Position numbers and translations under genes: made by a program. A stretch of DNA of 64,000 nucleotides from Roseomonas sp. (GTDB lineage Bacteria; Pseudomonadota; Alphaproteobacteria; Acetobacterales; Acetobacteraceae). Positions 63,294 through 64,000 of the stretch are shown here, in pieces (the stretch's first letter is position 1; each line of letters opens with the position of its first letter). The stretch is taken from NCBI GenBank assembly GCA_020249265.1, contig JADCGA010000030.1:1-64000 (forward strand). Direction: 5' to 3'. The notes below the pieces were generated by a model. That model was not told where the DNA came from. It saw only the letters and a list, made by a program, of their open reading frames with translations, and ran no database searches.

Positions 63294-64000
63294 ATGGACC
63301 GCTTCGCCCGGCATATCGCCGCCTGCAACAACATCCCCTCCCCCGACGGTTTTCTTGCCTTTCACATGGGCGGTGCGCAGGTGGGCTTCATCACGCCGGA
63401 TTTGGCCCGCGCGCTGACCTTTCGCCCGCGCGATTTCCACTTTGACCAGCATGGTGTGGCTTTGGCTGGCCGCTTGAAAACCAGCGGGGCGCGGAGCGAT
63501 GCCCTCGCCGCCGCCCTGCCCAGCCTGGCTGAGGGTGGGTTTCTGCGCATCCGGCGCGAAGCCTTTGACGTGCGCCAAACCAGTGACGGGCCGGTGCTGG
63601 CCACGCTGGACCGCGGTGCCCTCCCCGCCTTTGGGGTCATGTCCCAGGGCGTGCATATGAATGGCCTAGTGCGCCGCGCCGATGGGCTGCACATCTGGGT
63701 TGGCATCCGCGCGCGCGACAAGGCGGTGGCGCCGGGGCAGCTTGATAATCTGGTCGCGGGCGGCATTCCGGCGGGGCTGACGCCGGCGGAAACCCTGGTG
63801 AAGGAAGCGGGGGAAGAAGCATCCCTGCCGCCCGAATTGGCGGCGCAGGCGCGGCCCGTCGGGCGGGTTTCCTATGTGCTGCTGAATAATGAGGGGCTCC
63901 GGCGCGATGTGCTGCATTGCTATGATTTGGAATTGCCCGAGGATGTAACGCCCAAGCCCAATGATGATGAGGTGGAGCGGTTTGAGCTTTGGCCAGCCCG
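63294..64000 (+). CDS. NUDIX hydrolase with DUF4743-type N-terminal domain (3' end outside window)
   Basis: The frame runs open from ATG 63294 to the window end (235 codons). The first ~120 residues (DRFARHIAACNNIPSPDGFLAFHMGGAQVGFITPDLARAL) form the DUF4743-like domain; the NUDIX box is GGIPAGLTPAETLVKEAGEEASLP, with K for the usual R in REUxEE, a change seen in this subgroup. Eukaryotic relatives hydrolyse damaged thiamine diphosphate. A metabolite-sanitising role is therefore plausible. It is divergent from the Atm1-type exporter across 75 bases. Confidence 0.88.
   Translation, partial: MDRFARHIAACNNIPSPDGFLAFHMGGAQVGFITPDLARALTFRPRDFHFDQHGVALAGRLKTSGARSDALAAALPSLAEGGFLRIRREAFDVRQTSDGPVLATLDRGALPAFGVMSQGVHMNGLVRRADGLHIWVGIRARDKAVAPGQLDNLVAGGIPAGLTPAETLVKEAGEEASLPPELAAQARPVGRVSYVLLNNEGLRRDVLHCYDLELPEDVTPKPNDDEVERFELWPA

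Overview
The window looks like main-chromosome DNA of a GC-rich (roughly 60-65%) alphaproteobacterium, most likely in the Acetobacteraceae/Rhodospirillales. This is inferred from gene content and order: tuf-tRNA-Trp-secE-nusG; rpmF-plsX-fabH-ihfA-MerR; infA-maf-RNase G-like-yacG; acpP-fabF-mltG; an AapQMP-type amino-acid transporter; SoeABC-like sulfite dehydrogenase; several tripartite tricarboxylate (TTT/Bug) components; and a MutL that keeps its endonuclease motif. A parS-like ParB site at 34581-34596 also argues for the main chromosome, probably in its origin-proximal part.

Layout. 1-1.5 kb: 3' end of tuf, tRNA-Trp, secE, nusG, with hairpins after the tRNA and after nusG. 1.5-3.2 kb: a photolyase-like protein with unusual domain order, convergent with a J-domain protein. 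3.3-8.1 kb: a carboxylate/CoA-ester module (Bug binding protein, CaiB-type CoA-transferase, SDR, CitE-like lyase, polysaccharide-deacetylase-like amidohydrolase). 8.2-12.8 kb: soeABC-like molybdoenzyme operon. 12.8-15.7 kb: a complete TctABC transporter on the opposite strand. 15.8-17.9 kb: a lone family-5 solute-binding protein and a small secreted protein. 17.9-21.5 kb: tRNA-Pro, MerR-ihfA-fabH-plsX-rpmF, tRNA-Ala.

21.5-26.7 kb is the clearest accessory region: directly behind tRNA-Ala lie a 1375-residue Eco57I/type IIG-like restriction-modification protein with a locally AT-richer C-terminal segment, and upstream of it on the same strand a PrlF-YhaV toxin-antitoxin pair with a palindromic operator. 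26.7-32.3 kb: a small unknown protein, kup, and aapQMP without the binding-protein gene aapJ. 32.5-36.4 kb: ornithine-cyclodeaminase-like gene, a low-GC DUF4238 gene, the parS site and mutL. 36.5-40.1 kb: scoAB and the infA-maf-rng-yacG cluster. 40.1-48.8 kb: GMC oxidoreductase, SDR, Bcr-type MFS, DHDPS-like aldolase, acyl-CoA ligase, ECHDC3-like crotonase, carboxymuconolactone-decarboxylase-like protein, ilvE. 48.8-52.7 kb: voltage-gated-type K+ channel with zinc ribbon, 3-hydroxybutyryl-CoA dehydrogenase, etfA, etfB, small twin-TM protein. 52.7-64 kb: MFS, large MscS-type channel, YjbF-like lipoprotein, CBS-BON protein, acpP-fabF-mltG, rpmB, an Atm1-type ABC exporter and a NUDIX gene cut by the window end.

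Functionally the window mixes housekeeping operons with heterotrophic import and CoA-thioester metabolism feeding ETF, plus probable sulfite oxidation. The most distinctive non-gene signals are a 44-bp palindromic intergenic element present three times with compensatory base changes, and the parS-like site. No CRISPR array, insertion sequence, rRNA or prophage was seen.
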